Of a stretch of 64,000 nucleotides of DNA, positions 19,766 through 27,898 are shown piece by piece. Below the pieces are notes generated by a model. It saw nothing but the letters and a program-made list of their open reading frames with translations, did no database searches and had not been told where the DNA came from. The position numbers and the translations under genes were made by a program. Source of the stretch: CAZMYM01 sp964620325 (GTDB taxonomy: Bacteria; Bipolaricaulota; Bipolaricaulia; UBA7950; UBA9294); contig CAZUIM010000012.1 of NCBI GenBank assembly GCA_964620325.1, positions 1 through 64,000 on the forward strand, written 5' to 3'. Position 1 is the first letter of the stretch, and each line of letters starts with the position of its first letter.

Positions 19766-21087
19766 CCCCGGTCTCCTTCCATGACGGCGACGAACCGATC
19801 GAGCTCTTCGTCGGTCCGTTTCTCCGTCACAGCGATCCGGAGGGCGCGATCAACGCCGAGTCGAGCCAGATCGTCCGGCGGCGCTACCAGAAACCCGGCC
19901 TCGGCGAGGCGCCGACGAAGACCGTTCGGATCGCCGCAAGTCCGAACGACGAACTCGTTGAAGAACGGGCCGCCGAACGCCGCCTCGAATCGACCGAAAC
20001 GGATCAGTCGATCGGCCAGCTCGTGCGCTCGCTCGACGTTCCGACGCGCGATCGCTCGCAGCCCTTCTCCTCCGACCGTCGCGAGATAGACCGTTGCCGC
20101 GAGAGCACAGAGGGCGGAATTGGTGCAGATGTTCGACGTTGCTCGTCGGCGCCGGATGTGCTGCTCGCGCGTCTGCGCCGCCATGACGTATCCGACCGCT
20201 CCGTCCGCGTCGACCGTTCGACCGGCGATCCGTCCGGGCAACTGCCGGACGTAGTCGTGTCGTGTCGCGAAGAGGCCGAGAAGCGGCCCCCCGTATCCCA
20301 TCGGAAGTCCGAGCGATTGGCCTTCCCCGACGACGATATCGGCCCCGAAATCCCCGGGCGGCTTCAGCAGACCGAGAGCCAACGGATACGTGGAGCAGAC
20401 CAGCAGGGCGTCACCGATTCGTTCCTTCACCCCGTCGAGGCGCTCGATCACGCCGAACGCGTTCGGCGACTGGAGGATCAGCGCCGAGATCCCATCCGGA
20501 ACCTCACGAAGGTCGCAACCGCCCGAGGGACCGAACGGCACCTCGATCACGTCGATTCCCGCCCCCCATGCGTACGTGTCCAGAACGCGACGGAGATGCT
20601 CGAAGAGCGATCTCGCAACGGCAATCCTCCCGCGACCACGAATCCGGTCGGCCATCAGCGCAGCCTCGGCGAGTGCGGTCGCACCGTCGTAGAGTGAAGC
20701 GTTCGCAATCTCCATCCCCGTCAGCTCGCTGACCATGGTCTGAAACTCGAACATCGCCGTGAGCGTCCCCTGGCTGATCTCCGGCTGATACGGGGTATAC
20801 GCGGTCGAGAACTCCGAACGCGACGGGATGTAGGAGACGACACTCGGAATGTAATGATCGTAAATTCCGCCCCCGACGAACGGGACGAGGGAAGGTCCTT
20901 CGTTCTCCGCCGCGAGGCGCTTCAGGTCTCGCGAAACGTCGAGTTCACTCCTGCTGGAAAGATCCAACGGACGAAACCGCTCCAGAACGGCTGCCGGGAT
21001 GTCCGCGAAGAGCTCCTCGAGTGAATCGCAGCCGACGGCCGCGAGCATTTCGCGCCGGTCGGCGGCGGTGCTCGGGACGTACCTCAC
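19762..21087 (-). CDS. gcvPA: Glycine dehydrogenase (decarboxylating) subunit 1
   Basis: First subunit of the split glycine decarboxylase. 441 residues with the family markers YIPSVVSYIPSRSEF, TAYTPYQPEISQGTL, FEFQTMVSELTGMEIANASLYDG, GEGQSLGLPMGYGGP and TSNICTNSAL. It starts with GTG at 21087, 4 bp after the gcvH stop, and overlaps gcvPB by 4 bp. gcvT is not in the window, so the aminomethyltransferase step must be encoded elsewhere. Confidence 0.96.
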   Translation of the reverse strand: MRYVPSTAADRREMLAAVGCDSLEELFADIPAAVLERFRPLDLSSRSELDVSRDLKRLAAENEGPSLVPFVGGGIYDHYIPSVVSYIPSRSEFSTAYTPYQPEISQGTLTAMFEFQTMVSELTGMEIANASLYDGATALAEAALMADRIRGRGRIAVARSLFEHLRRVLDTYAWGAGIDVIEVPFGPSGGCDLREVPDGISALILQSPNAFGVIERLDGVKERIGDALLVCSTYPLALGLLKPPGDFGADIVVGEGQSLGLPMGYGGPLLGLFATRHDYVRQLPGRIAGRTVDADGAVGYVMAAQTREQHIRRRRATSNICTNSALCALAATVYLATVGGEGLRAIARRNVERAHELADRLIRFGRFEAAFGGPFFNEFVVRTCGDPNGLRRRLAEAGFLVAPPDDLARLGVDRALRIAVTEKRTDEELDRFVAVMEGDRG

Positions 21088-21091
21088 GCCG

Positions 21092-21475
21092 CTATTCCTC
21101 GGCGAGGAGCGCCTCGTACGCCTTCGCGTCGAGGAGCGCGTCGGCTTCGGAAGGATCGGTCATCTCGAGGACGAGAATCCACCCGTCGGTGTGCGGAGCC
21201 TCGTTGATCATCTCCGGCGTCGACTCGAGCGCCTCGTTCACCTCGACGACCTTTCCTGAGAACGGCGCGAGAACGTCGCCGACCGCCTTCACCGATTCGA
21301 CCGCACCGACGTTCTCCCCTCGGTCGACCTCGGTGCCGACCGTCGGAAGCTCTACGAAAACGATGTCCCCGAGCTCACTCTGCGCGTGGTCGGTGATCCC
21401 GATCCGTGCCCGGCCCTCGTCGACGCGCACCCACTCATGATCCTTCGTGTACCGGTACTCGGCCGGATAGGACAT
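21092..21475 (-). CDS. gcvH: Glycine cleavage system H protein
   Basis: Lipoyl carrier protein that shuttles the aminomethyl intermediate between P, T and L proteins. 127 residues; the lipoylated residue is Lys63 in the motif GAVESVKAVGDVLAPFSG. The frame runs open upstream to 21676, but the start chosen is ATG at 21475 (MSYPAEYRYTKDHEWV), which matches family length and has GGGAGGGAG immediately upstream. It is the first gene of gcvH-gcvPA-gcvPB, behind a minus-strand TATAAT box. Confidence 0.96.
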   Translation of the reverse strand: MSYPAEYRYTKDHEWVRVDEGRARIGITDHAQSELGDIVFVELPTVGTEVDRGENVGAVESVKAVGDVLAPFSGKVVEVNEALESTPEMINEAPHTDGWILVLEMTDPSEADALLDAKAYEALLAEE

Positions 21476-21738
21476 ACTCCCTCCCGTCATTTCGTGCGAA
21501 TGATCGACGCGATTATACGAGTGCAACGAAGACCGAGCCAGGGACCCGAGTCGGCCGGCGCGTGATCCCCGCCGGAAGAGCATCCGCCTTCGCCGGCGGC
21601 AATTGCTCTTCCCAGGGCCGGCCCTCGTCGCCGGTACGAGCCGCACTCCGCTGGAACGGAGCACGTCATACCTCACCGAACGCGCCTCGCCTTCGGTCCT
21701 CGAGTACTGAGAACGGGGGAAGCCCGTTTCGATGCCAG
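21476..21738. other. 263-bp intergenic region between dnaB and gcvH with inverted repeats
   Basis: This is the longest gap in the window. It holds a hairpin near the dnaB stop (21711-21730, AACGGG/CCCGTT) and a strong composite inverted repeat at 21574-21612: outer stem GGAAGAGCA/TGCTCTTCC, inner stem CCGCC/GGCGG. The gcvH -10 box is at 21512-21517. I looked for a glycine riboswitch ahead of this gcv operon and did not find its conserved core. The role of the composite repeat is unknown. It lies upstream of the proposed gcvH promoter, so it would be in a gcv transcript only by read-through from dnaB. Confidence 0.5.
21512..21517 (-). promoter_or_regulatory. -10 box TATAAT of the gcv operon
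   Basis: Minus-strand TATAAT inside the 13-mer CGCGATTATACGA (21508-21520, plus-strand reading). The identical 13-mer is found in front of dnaB. Transcription would start near 21505, about 30 nt before gcvH. The -35 region is poor. Confidence 0.5.
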
Positions 21739-23136
21739 TTAGAAGGGAGCTTCTTCCGACGTTCGCGGATAGAAACTGGCGTAGGCCTTATTGAACGAGA
21801 CGGTGACCGTTCCCGGAGGGCCGTGACGTTGCTTGGCGATGATGACCTCGGCGTCGGATCCTGCCCCCTGCCCGGAGACGTGCGCCTTCTCTTCGGGACG
21901 ATTGTAGTAGTCCTCGCGGTAGATGAACATGACCACGTCGGCGTCCTGCTCGAGTGCGCCGCTCTCGCGAAGGTCGGAGAGAAGCGGCCGCTTCGACTCC
22001 CGCCGCTCGACCGCTCGACTCAGCTGTGACACGGCCAACACCGGGATCGACAGCTCGCGCGCCAGCTTCTTCAGCGAGCGAGAGATGTACGCGATCTCCT
22101 GCTCCCGGATGTCGGCGCGGACCCCGGCGTCGACGAGCTGCAGGTAGTCGACGATCAACATGTCCAGCCCGTACTGCGATGCCATCCTCCGTGCTTTGGC
22201 CCGAATCTCGAGGATCGACGCGCCGGGCGTATCGTCGATGACGATCGTCGCTTTCTGCAACTTCCCGGCGGCGGTCGCGATGTCGCGCCACTTCGGTGCC
22301 GGGACGTATCCGCCGCGCAGCCGGTGAAGGCTCACCTTCGCCTCGCCGCAAAGGAGGCGTTCGAGCAACTGCTCCTTGGTCATCTCGAGCGAGAAGATCC
22401 CGATCGCCGCCTTCTCGTGAATCGCGGCGTGGCGTGCCAGGCTGAGCACGAAACTCGTCTTTCCCGTCCCCGGACGACCTGCGATGATGACGAGATCGGA
22501 GCCCTGCATCCCTGAGGTCATTTCGTCCAACTCGCGGAAGCCGGTGCTGAGCCCTCGAATCGTTTGTCGATCCGGATCTCGGTGCAATTCCTCGAGCGAG
22601 TCGATGTGCTCGTAGAGAAACTCGTCGACCATGTAGTACGAACGGTCGAGGTTCGACGCGGTAATCTCGAAGATCAGCGACTCGGCCCGATCGAGGACCT
22701 CGTCCGCCTCGCTCACCTCGTCGTAGCCGAATTCAGTGATCTGCCCACCGGCGTGGATGAGCCCTCGAAGGACCGCCTTCTTTCTGACGATGTCTGTGTA
22801 GTACTCGAGCGACGCGGTCGTTGTGACACGATCGAGGAGCTCGTTCAGGTAGAGGCGTCCCCCCGCCCGCTCCATGTCTCCCCGCTCTTCGAGGCGATTG
22901 GCCACCGAGACGATGTCGGACGGCTCGCTGCGAGAGAAGAGCTCTCGAATCGCCCGAAAGATGACCCTGTGTCGTTGCACATAGAAGTGCTCGGGCGTCA
23001 ACCGCTCGACAAGAATCGGGACACTTCGATCCGGATCGAGAAGCGCCGCGCCGAGGACCGATTGCTCGGCCTCCACGTTCTTGGGCAGCTCCCGAACGTC
23101 CGAGGAGTCCCTCCGGGGGAGGTCGGATCCGATCAT
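21739..23136 (-). CDS. dnaB: Replicative DNA helicase DnaB
   Basis: Hexameric 5'-3' helicase that unwinds the replication fork. 465 residues: an N-terminal primase-interacting domain (LPKNVEAEQSVLGAALLDP), then a RecA-like motor with Walker A GRPGTGKT (about 220-227), FSLEMTKEQLLERLL, the DnaB motif MLIVDYLQLV, and SRSLKKLARELSIPVLAVSQLSR. No intein is visible. The ATG at 23136 lies about 20 bp after a minus-strand TATAAT box. It is divergent from rpsB. Confidence 0.96.
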   Translation of the reverse strand: MIGSDLPRRDSSDVRELPKNVEAEQSVLGAALLDPDRSVPILVERLTPEHFYVQRHRVIFRAIRELFSRSEPSDIVSVANRLEERGDMERAGGRLYLNELLDRVTTTASLEYYTDIVRKKAVLRGLIHAGGQITEFGYDEVSEADEVLDRAESLIFEITASNLDRSYYMVDEFLYEHIDSLEELHRDPDRQTIRGLSTGFRELDEMTSGMQGSDLVIIAGRPGTGKTSFVLSLARHAAIHEKAAIGIFSLEMTKEQLLERLLCGEAKVSLHRLRGGYVPAPKWRDIATAAGKLQKATIVIDDTPGASILEIRAKARRMASQYGLDMLIVDYLQLVDAGVRADIREQEIAYISRSLKKLARELSIPVLAVSQLSRAVERRESKRPLLSDLRESGALEQDADVVMFIYREDYYNRPEEKAHVSGQGAGSDAEVIIAKQRHGPPGTVTVSFNKAYASFYPRTSEEAPF

Positions 23137-23155
23137 AGGTCACCTGTCACGCGCG

Positions 23156-23161
23156 ATTATA
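23156..23161 (-). promoter_or_regulatory. -10 box TATAAT of dnaB
   Basis: Minus-strand TATAAT within CGCGATTATACGA (23152-23164, plus-strand reading), the same 13-mer as at gcvH. The predicted transcription start is near 23149, 13 nt before the dnaB ATG. The -35 region is poor. Confidence 0.5.
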
Positions 23162-23226
23162 CGATCTCGATGACCGCGTCGGCGAACGCGCCCGCCCGCG
23201 GGCATGGATTCCTCGGAATCGCCCGA

Positions 23227-23255
23227 TTGAAGGTGTCTTGGCCACTTGCTATACT
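23227..23255 (+). promoter_or_regulatory. Promoter of rpsB-tsf-pyrH (TTGAAG-17-TATACT)
   Basis: -35 TTGAAG at 23227-23232 and -10 TATACT at 23250-23255, spacer 17 bp; predicted leader of about 32 nt containing GGAGG (23284-23288). Confidence 0.65.
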
Positions 23256-23293
23256 TCCTCGTTACGACACCCGACGATGATTCGGAGGATGAT

Positions 23294-24262
23294 GTGGAAG
23301 TTCTAACGATGAAGGAGCTGCTCGAAACTGGCGTGCACTTCGGGCATCGAACGCGAAAATGGAATCCCAAGATGGCACGCTACATCTTCACCGAGCGGAA
23401 AGGGATTCACATCATCGACCTCGAGCAGACGGTCGAGATGTTCCGGAAGGCCTATTTCACCATCCGCGACTGCGTCGCAAATGGTGGCGAGATTCTGTTC
23501 GTCGGAACGAAGAAGCAGGTCCAAGCGACGATCGCCGAAGAAGCGCAGCGATGCGGCGCGCACTACGTCAACCGGCGCTGGCTCGGCGGCACACTGACCA
23601 ACTTCGGCACGATCCGTCAGTCGATCGATCGGATGAAACGCCTGGAGGGTCGAATCGAAGACGGAACGGTCGACGCGATGCCGAACAAAGAGGCGAGCCG
23701 TCTCCGCCGGGAGTTGGCGAAGCTCCAGCGGAATCTCGACGGTCTGCGCGCGTTGGAGCGCAAGCCGGACCTCCTATTCATCATCGACCCGGACGTCGAA
23801 GCGATCGCCGTCCACGAAGCGAATCTCGTCGGAGTCCCGATCATTGCCATCGTTGACACCAACTGCGATCCCGATCCGATCGACTACCTGATCCCCGGAA
23901 ACGACGACGCGATCAAGGCGACGAAGCTGATCACGGCGCGGATCGCGGACGCCGTCATCGAGGGTCGCGAGGGCCACCAGGACGAGACGCCGGCGGCCGA
24001 GGACAAGTCCGCCGAAGAGGCGGAGGCGGTCGCTGAGGAGCCCGAAGAGACCGACACGGCGGAAGAGCTCGCGGATGAACCGGCCGAAGAAGAGCCGGTC
24101 GCCGAGCCGCCTGACGAGCCGGATGAGCGAATCGGCAAGCTCGACGAAGAGGACGAAGAAGAGCGCAAGGCCAATCAGGAAGAGACGCCCGAGCCGGACG
24201 AAGAAGAGGACGAAGAGACCGACAAAGCCGACGACGAGGAAGAGGACGATGACGACGATTAG
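23294..24262 (+). CDS. rpsB: 30S ribosomal protein uS2 with long acidic tail
   Basis: Small-subunit protein S2. The core has the expected motifs: MKELLETGVHFGHRTRKWNPKM, YIFTERKGIHIIDLEQT, RRWLGGTLTNF, PDLLFIIDPDVE. The product is 322 residues because about 100 residues follow the core from about residue 222. More than half of these are Glu or Asp, ending in a run of Asp. The start chosen is GTG at 23294, 5 nt after GGAGG; the frame is open upstream to a TTG that overlaps the -10 box and cannot be used. ATG at 23309 is an alternative. The stop lies inside the tsf start region. Confidence 0.95.
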   Translation: MEVLTMKELLETGVHFGHRTRKWNPKMARYIFTERKGIHIIDLEQTVEMFRKAYFTIRDCVANGGEILFVGTKKQVQATIAEEAQRCGAHYVNRRWLGGTLTNFGTIRQSIDRMKRLEGRIEDGTVDAMPNKEASRLRRELAKLQRNLDGLRALERKPDLLFIIDPDVEAIAVHEANLVGVPIIAIVDTNCDPDPIDYLIPGNDDAIKATKLITARIADAVIEGREGHQDETPAAEDKSAEEAEAVAEEPEETDTAEELADEPAEEEPVAEPPDEPDERIGKLDEEDEEERKANQEETPEPDEEEDEETDKADDEEEDDDDD

Positions 24263-24875
24263 GGTCGAGGACATCAGAAAGCTTCGCGAAGAGACCGGAA
24301 TCGGAATGATGGACTGCAAGCGCGCCTTGACCGAGGCCGCCGGCGACATCGAGCGAGCCAAAGAAATCCTGCGTGAGCAGGGGCTCGAACTGATGGAGCA
24401 GATCGGCCGCGAGGCGCACGAGGGACGGGTCGTCGCCTACGTTCATCATACCGGGAAGGTCGGCGTCCTCGTCGAGATCTCGTGCAACACCGATTTCGCC
24501 GCGAACAGCGCCGAGTTCGTTCAATTCGCCAACGATGTCGCAATGCATATTGCCGCCGAGAGCCCGACCTACGTGGCGCCGGAGGACGTTCCGGCGGAGG
24601 TCATCGAATCGGAGAACGCCGAGTTCCGAGCTCAGTTGAAGGAACAGGGAAAGCCGTCCCAGATCATCGAGAAGGCGATCGAAGGTCGGATGAAGAGCTT
24701 CTACGAGGATGCGTGCCTGATGAAGCAGGCGTTCGTCAAGGACCCTGAGGTCACAATCGAGGAGATGCTCGCCGATCTGCGGACGAAGACCGGGGAGAAC
24801 ATCGCCATCGAGCAGTTCGCCCGCTTCGAAATCGAGGTCGCGGGATGCGCGGATCCCCTCGCCGTATCCTCCTGA
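24249..24875 (+). CDS. tsf: Elongation factor Ts, short form
   Basis: Nucleotide-exchange factor for EF-Tu. 208 residues, the short form seen in Thermus and several deep-branching phyla, rather than about 280 residues as in E. coli. The N-terminal UBA-like signature is LREETGIGMMDCKRAL, and the core has EISCNTDFAANSAEF and QAFVKDPEVTIEEML. ATG at 24249 overlaps the end of rpsB by 14 bp. It overlaps pyrH by 31 bp at the other end. Confidence 0.95.
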   Translation: MTTIRVEDIRKLREETGIGMMDCKRALTEAAGDIERAKEILREQGLELMEQIGREAHEGRVVAYVHHTGKVGVLVEISCNTDFAANSAEFVQFANDVAMHIAAESPTYVAPEDVPAEVIESENAEFRAQLKEQGKPSQIIEKAIEGRMKSFYEDACLMKQAFVKDPEVTIEEMLADLRTKTGENIAIEQFARFEIEVAGCADPLAVSS

Positions 24876-25537
24876 AGCTGAGCGGCGATGCGTTCAGCGG
24901 CCCTGAAGGCGCCATCTCCCCCTCCGCACTGAGCCGAATCTCAGGCGAGATTGCCCCCCTCAAGACCGTGGAGTTGGCCGTCGTCGTCGGCGGGGGAAAC
25001 ATCATCCGTGGTGGAAAGACCGACGCCTTCGAACGAATCGAAGGTGACACCCTCGGAATGCTGGCGACGGTTCTCAACGCGCTCGCCTTTCGCGCGTACC
25101 TCGAGCGCGCGGGCCGAACCGTCGTCGTGCAGTCCGCCATCGGCACCGAGCTGACCGAGACGGTTTCGGCACGAGCGGCCCGATCCGCCCTCTCGGAAGG
25201 CGCCGTCGTCCTGTTCGCCGGGGGGACAGGAAGCCCACTGGTCACCACAGACACCGCCGCTGCGCTGCGTGCCGTTTCGATCCGAGCCGACCTTCTCGCG
25301 AAGGCGTCGAACGTCGCCGGCGTCTACGACAAGGATCCAGCGCAATGCAAGGACGCGACCCTCCAATCGGAAATCCCCTACACGGAGTACCTCGAGAACC
25401 GCTACGGCGCGATGGACCAGATCGCCGTCGAGATCTGCCGAGAGCACGCCGTGCCGATCGAGGTCTTCGATTTCGGTCGTTCCGGTGCCCTGAGAGAGAT
25501 CGCCTCCGGCAATCGGGTCGGAACGCGGATCGAATAG
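24845..25537 (+). CDS. pyrH: UMP kinase
   Basis: Phosphorylates UMP to UDP with ATP; hexameric amino-acid-kinase-family enzyme. 230 residues with LLKLSGDAF, VVGGGNIIRGG, DTLGMLATVLNALA, FAGGTGSPLVTTDTAAALRA and KASNVAGVYDKDP. It follows rpsB-tsf with an overlap. The fourth gene usual in this operon, frr, is absent; recG converges on it instead. Confidence 0.95.
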   Translation: MRGSPRRILLKLSGDAFSGPEGAISPSALSRISGEIAPLKTVELAVVVGGGNIIRGGKTDAFERIEGDTLGMLATVLNALAFRAYLERAGRTVVVQSAIGTELTETVSARAARSALSEGAVVLFAGGTGSPLVTTDTAAALRAVSIRADLLAKASNVAGVYDKDPAQCKDATLQSEIPYTEYLENRYGAMDQIAVEICREHAVPIEVFDFGRSGALREIASGNRVGTRIE

Positions 25538-25555
25538 CCGAAGTTCGGCAACCCG

Positions 25556-25576
25556 ATCCTTCGTCGCGCAAAGGAT
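25556..25576. terminator. Small inverted repeat between convergent pyrH and recG
   Basis: ATCCTT (25556-25561) and AAGGAT (25571-25576) with a 9-nt loop, located between the two converging stops; it could act in both directions. Weak by itself. Confidence 0.35.
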
Positions 25577-25588
25577 GTGCCGTCTTCT

Positions 25589-27850
25589 TCAGACGCGCAG
25601 CCACCTCAGAAGCTCGCCGAAGCGCCGCTCGATCTCGTCTGCGTAGGCGGCGGCGGCGCCCGCGTTGTAGACCGACCTGGCGGCCACCCTCGCTCGGCTC
25701 ATCAACTCCAGATCTCCGGACAGATCGACCGCTCGGAGCTGCGTGAGAAACCCGTGCTGGTGCGTCCCGAGAAGGTCTCCCGGACCGCGAATTCGCAGAT
25801 CCTCCTCGGCAATCGTGAATCCGTCATCGTAGGCGACGAAGGCTTCCAGACGTTTTCTCGCCTCCTCGGTCCTCGGATCGGCAATCGCCACACAGACGGC
25901 CGGCTGCCCCGATCGTCCGATCCGGCCACGAAGCTGGTGGAGCTGAGAGAGTCCGAATCGATCGGCGTGCTCAATGACCATGAAATCCGCATCTTGGACG
26001 TCAATCCCAACCTCGATCACCGTCGTGGTGACGAGGAGGGAGACCTCCCCACGAAGGAACGCGTCCATCGCCGCAGCGCGCTCGGTCGAGGAGAGTCGTC
26101 CGTGGAGGAGCCCGACGCCGACGTCCGGGAAGCGAAGGGTGAGCTCCTCGGCGACCTGGATCGCCGCCCCGGCATCGACCTTCTCCGACTCGTCGACGAG
26201 AGGGAGGACAACGTACCCCTTTCTCCTTTCTCGCAGAGCTCGCCCGATCTCCCGGTAGACCTCTTCGCGCTCCGATTCGCTCACCGAGCGTGTGTCAATC
26301 CTCCTCGGTCCCGTCGGAAGTGAATCGAGCGTCGACACGTCGAACTCGCCGTAGAGCGTCAGTGCGATCGTCCTCGGGATCGGCGTCGCGCTCATCACGA
26401 GCAGATCGACCTTGCTCCCTTTCTCTTCGATCGTCGATCGCTGCACAACGCCGAAGCGGTGCTGCTCGTCGATGATCACCAGACCGAGATCGGCAAACGC
26501 TACCGCCTCCTGAATCAGCGCGTGAGTCCCAATGACAAGATCGACGTCGCCGCGCGCGATCGCGTCCGTCACTCGGTCCTTCTCCTTCGTCGCACCGGTC
26601 AGATGCGCCACCCGGATCGGCAGCCCTTCGAACAGACGACCGATCGTCACCGCATGTTGATCGGCGAGGAGTTCGGTCGGCACCATGAACGCGACCTGAG
26701 CGCCCGATTCCGCCACCGAAAGCGCGGCGATCAACGCCACGAGTGTCTTCCCCGACCCAACGTCTCCCTGAAGCAGCCGCATCATCCGGACCGGGCGGGA
26801 GAGATCGTCCCCGATCTCATGCAGTGCACCGGCCTGCGCCGCCGTCAGCGTGAGGGGGAGGCCGGCGAGAAAGGAGTCGACCCACTGCCCACTCGACCGC
26901 CTGGCGATCCCCGCCTCTTCTCGTGCAACGTCGAGAAGGCCGAGCTGCAGCAGGAAGAGCTCCTCGAACGCCAGCGATCGGCGGGCTCGCTCGAAATCGC
27001 CCGAATCGGTCGGTCGATGGATCGCCTCGATCGCGGCGCGTCTGGCGAGCACGCCGTTCTTCTCGCGGATACTTGCCGGGAGGACTTCGTCGACCTCGGC
27101 AAGGAGATCGTCGAGATGCTGCGCGATGAGGGAGCGAATCATCCGGTCGGTCAGGCCTTCGGTCGCCGGGTAGACGGGAACCAAACGCCCGACGTCGGTC
27201 CCCGACCCGGCCGGCTCCCAGATAGGAGACCGCATCTGAAGTTCTCCGTAGCTTCGTTCGATCTTTCCGAACATGTCGATCGACGTCCCCTTGCGAAGCT
27301 GGTCGGCGAGCCACGGTTGGTTGAACCAGACCGCGTAGAGGAAGCCCGTCCCGTCTCCGATCGCCGCCTTGACGATCGTCATCCGCCGCCCGGCCCGTCG
27401 ACGGTCGACGGCGAGCACCTCCCCACGGACCGCCGCTTCGGTCCCTGGAGAGAGGCGACCGATCTCGACGAATCGAGCGCGATTCTCCAGCCGCCTCGGA
27501 AGATGGAGCACCAGATCCTCCACCGTTCGGATACCCAAGCCGCGAAGCGCGTCGGCCCGCTTTTCTCCCACGCCCGGAAGCACAGTGACCGGTCGTTCGA
27601 GCGCGTCCGATCGCTTCGTGAAGCTCGGCCCCTCCGCCTCGAGCAGGGTGAACAGAGAATCGACGATCCGCTGACGCGACTCCGGATCGGCGGCGCCGTA
27701 GCCGCCAACGATCTCGGCCCCCTCGGGAAACTGCCGCTCGATGAATGACTCCAGGCCGCTGGTCACCGCCTGATCCATGAAGCCGGTCGCGCTCTCCAAC
27801 AGGAGTACCTTCTCGACCGTGTGCCTTGAAGCCCCGTTCCCTTGTGACAT
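25589..27850 (-). CDS. recG: ATP-dependent DNA helicase RecG
   Basis: Branch-migrating helicase that remodels stalled forks and recombination intermediates. 753 residues: an N-terminal HhH-like wedge region (LPGVGEKRADALRGLGI), an OB-type wedge domain, helicase motif I GDVGSGKTLVALIAAL, motif II IIDEQHRFGV, motif III SATPIPRTIALTLYG, and the C-terminal HADRFGLSQLHQLRGRIGRS. The frame is open far upstream into the def gene. ATG at 27850 is chosen because it lies just downstream of a minus-strand promoter whose -10 box would overlap the next ATG (27865). Confidence 0.95.
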   Translation of the reverse strand: MSQGNGASRHTVEKVLLLESATGFMDQAVTSGLESFIERQFPEGAEIVGGYGAADPESRQRIVDSLFTLLEAEGPSFTKRSDALERPVTVLPGVGEKRADALRGLGIRTVEDLVLHLPRRLENRARFVEIGRLSPGTEAAVRGEVLAVDRRRAGRRMTIVKAAIGDGTGFLYAVWFNQPWLADQLRKGTSIDMFGKIERSYGELQMRSPIWEPAGSGTDVGRLVPVYPATEGLTDRMIRSLIAQHLDDLLAEVDEVLPASIREKNGVLARRAAIEAIHRPTDSGDFERARRSLAFEELFLLQLGLLDVAREEAGIARRSSGQWVDSFLAGLPLTLTAAQAGALHEIGDDLSRPVRMMRLLQGDVGSGKTLVALIAALSVAESGAQVAFMVPTELLADQHAVTIGRLFEGLPIRVAHLTGATKEKDRVTDAIARGDVDLVIGTHALIQEAVAFADLGLVIIDEQHRFGVVQRSTIEEKGSKVDLLVMSATPIPRTIALTLYGEFDVSTLDSLPTGPRRIDTRSVSESEREEVYREIGRALRERRKGYVVLPLVDESEKVDAGAAIQVAEELTLRFPDVGVGLLHGRLSSTERAAAMDAFLRGEVSLLVTTTVIEVGIDVQDADFMVIEHADRFGLSQLHQLRGRIGRSGQPAVCVAIADPRTEEARKRLEAFVAYDDGFTIAEEDLRIRGPGDLLGTHQHGFLTQLRAVDLSGDLELMSRARVAARSVYNAGAAAAYADEIERRFGELLRWLRV

Positions 27851-27870
27851 ATCGACGTCAACCATATAAT
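27842..27870 (+). promoter_or_regulatory. Promoter of def-fmt (TTGTGA-17-TATAAT)
   Basis: -35 TTGTGA at 27842-27847, -10 TATAAT at 27865-27870, spacer 17 bp. It overlaps the opposing recG promoter. Confidence 0.65.
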
Positions 27871-27889
27871 GGCTCGGACCGACAAACAA
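27861..27889 (-). promoter_or_regulatory. Promoter of recG (TTGTTT-17-TATGGT), interleaved with the def promoter
   Basis: Minus-strand -35 TTGTTT (27889-27884) and -10 TATGGT (27866-27861), spacer 17 bp. The -10 boxes of the two opposing promoters share bases 27865-27866, so RNA polymerase cannot occupy both at once. Confidence 0.5.
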
Positions 27890-27898
27890 GGGGAGACC

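Noticed and set aside
21476..21738. Glycine riboswitch in front of the gcv operon
   Set aside because: The conserved aptamer elements are not recognisable, and the proposed promoter leaves only about 30 nt of leader.
23246..23293. N-terminal extension of rpsB starting at TTG 23246
   Set aside because: It overlaps the -10 box TATACT at 23250-23255 and is not found in S2 proteins.
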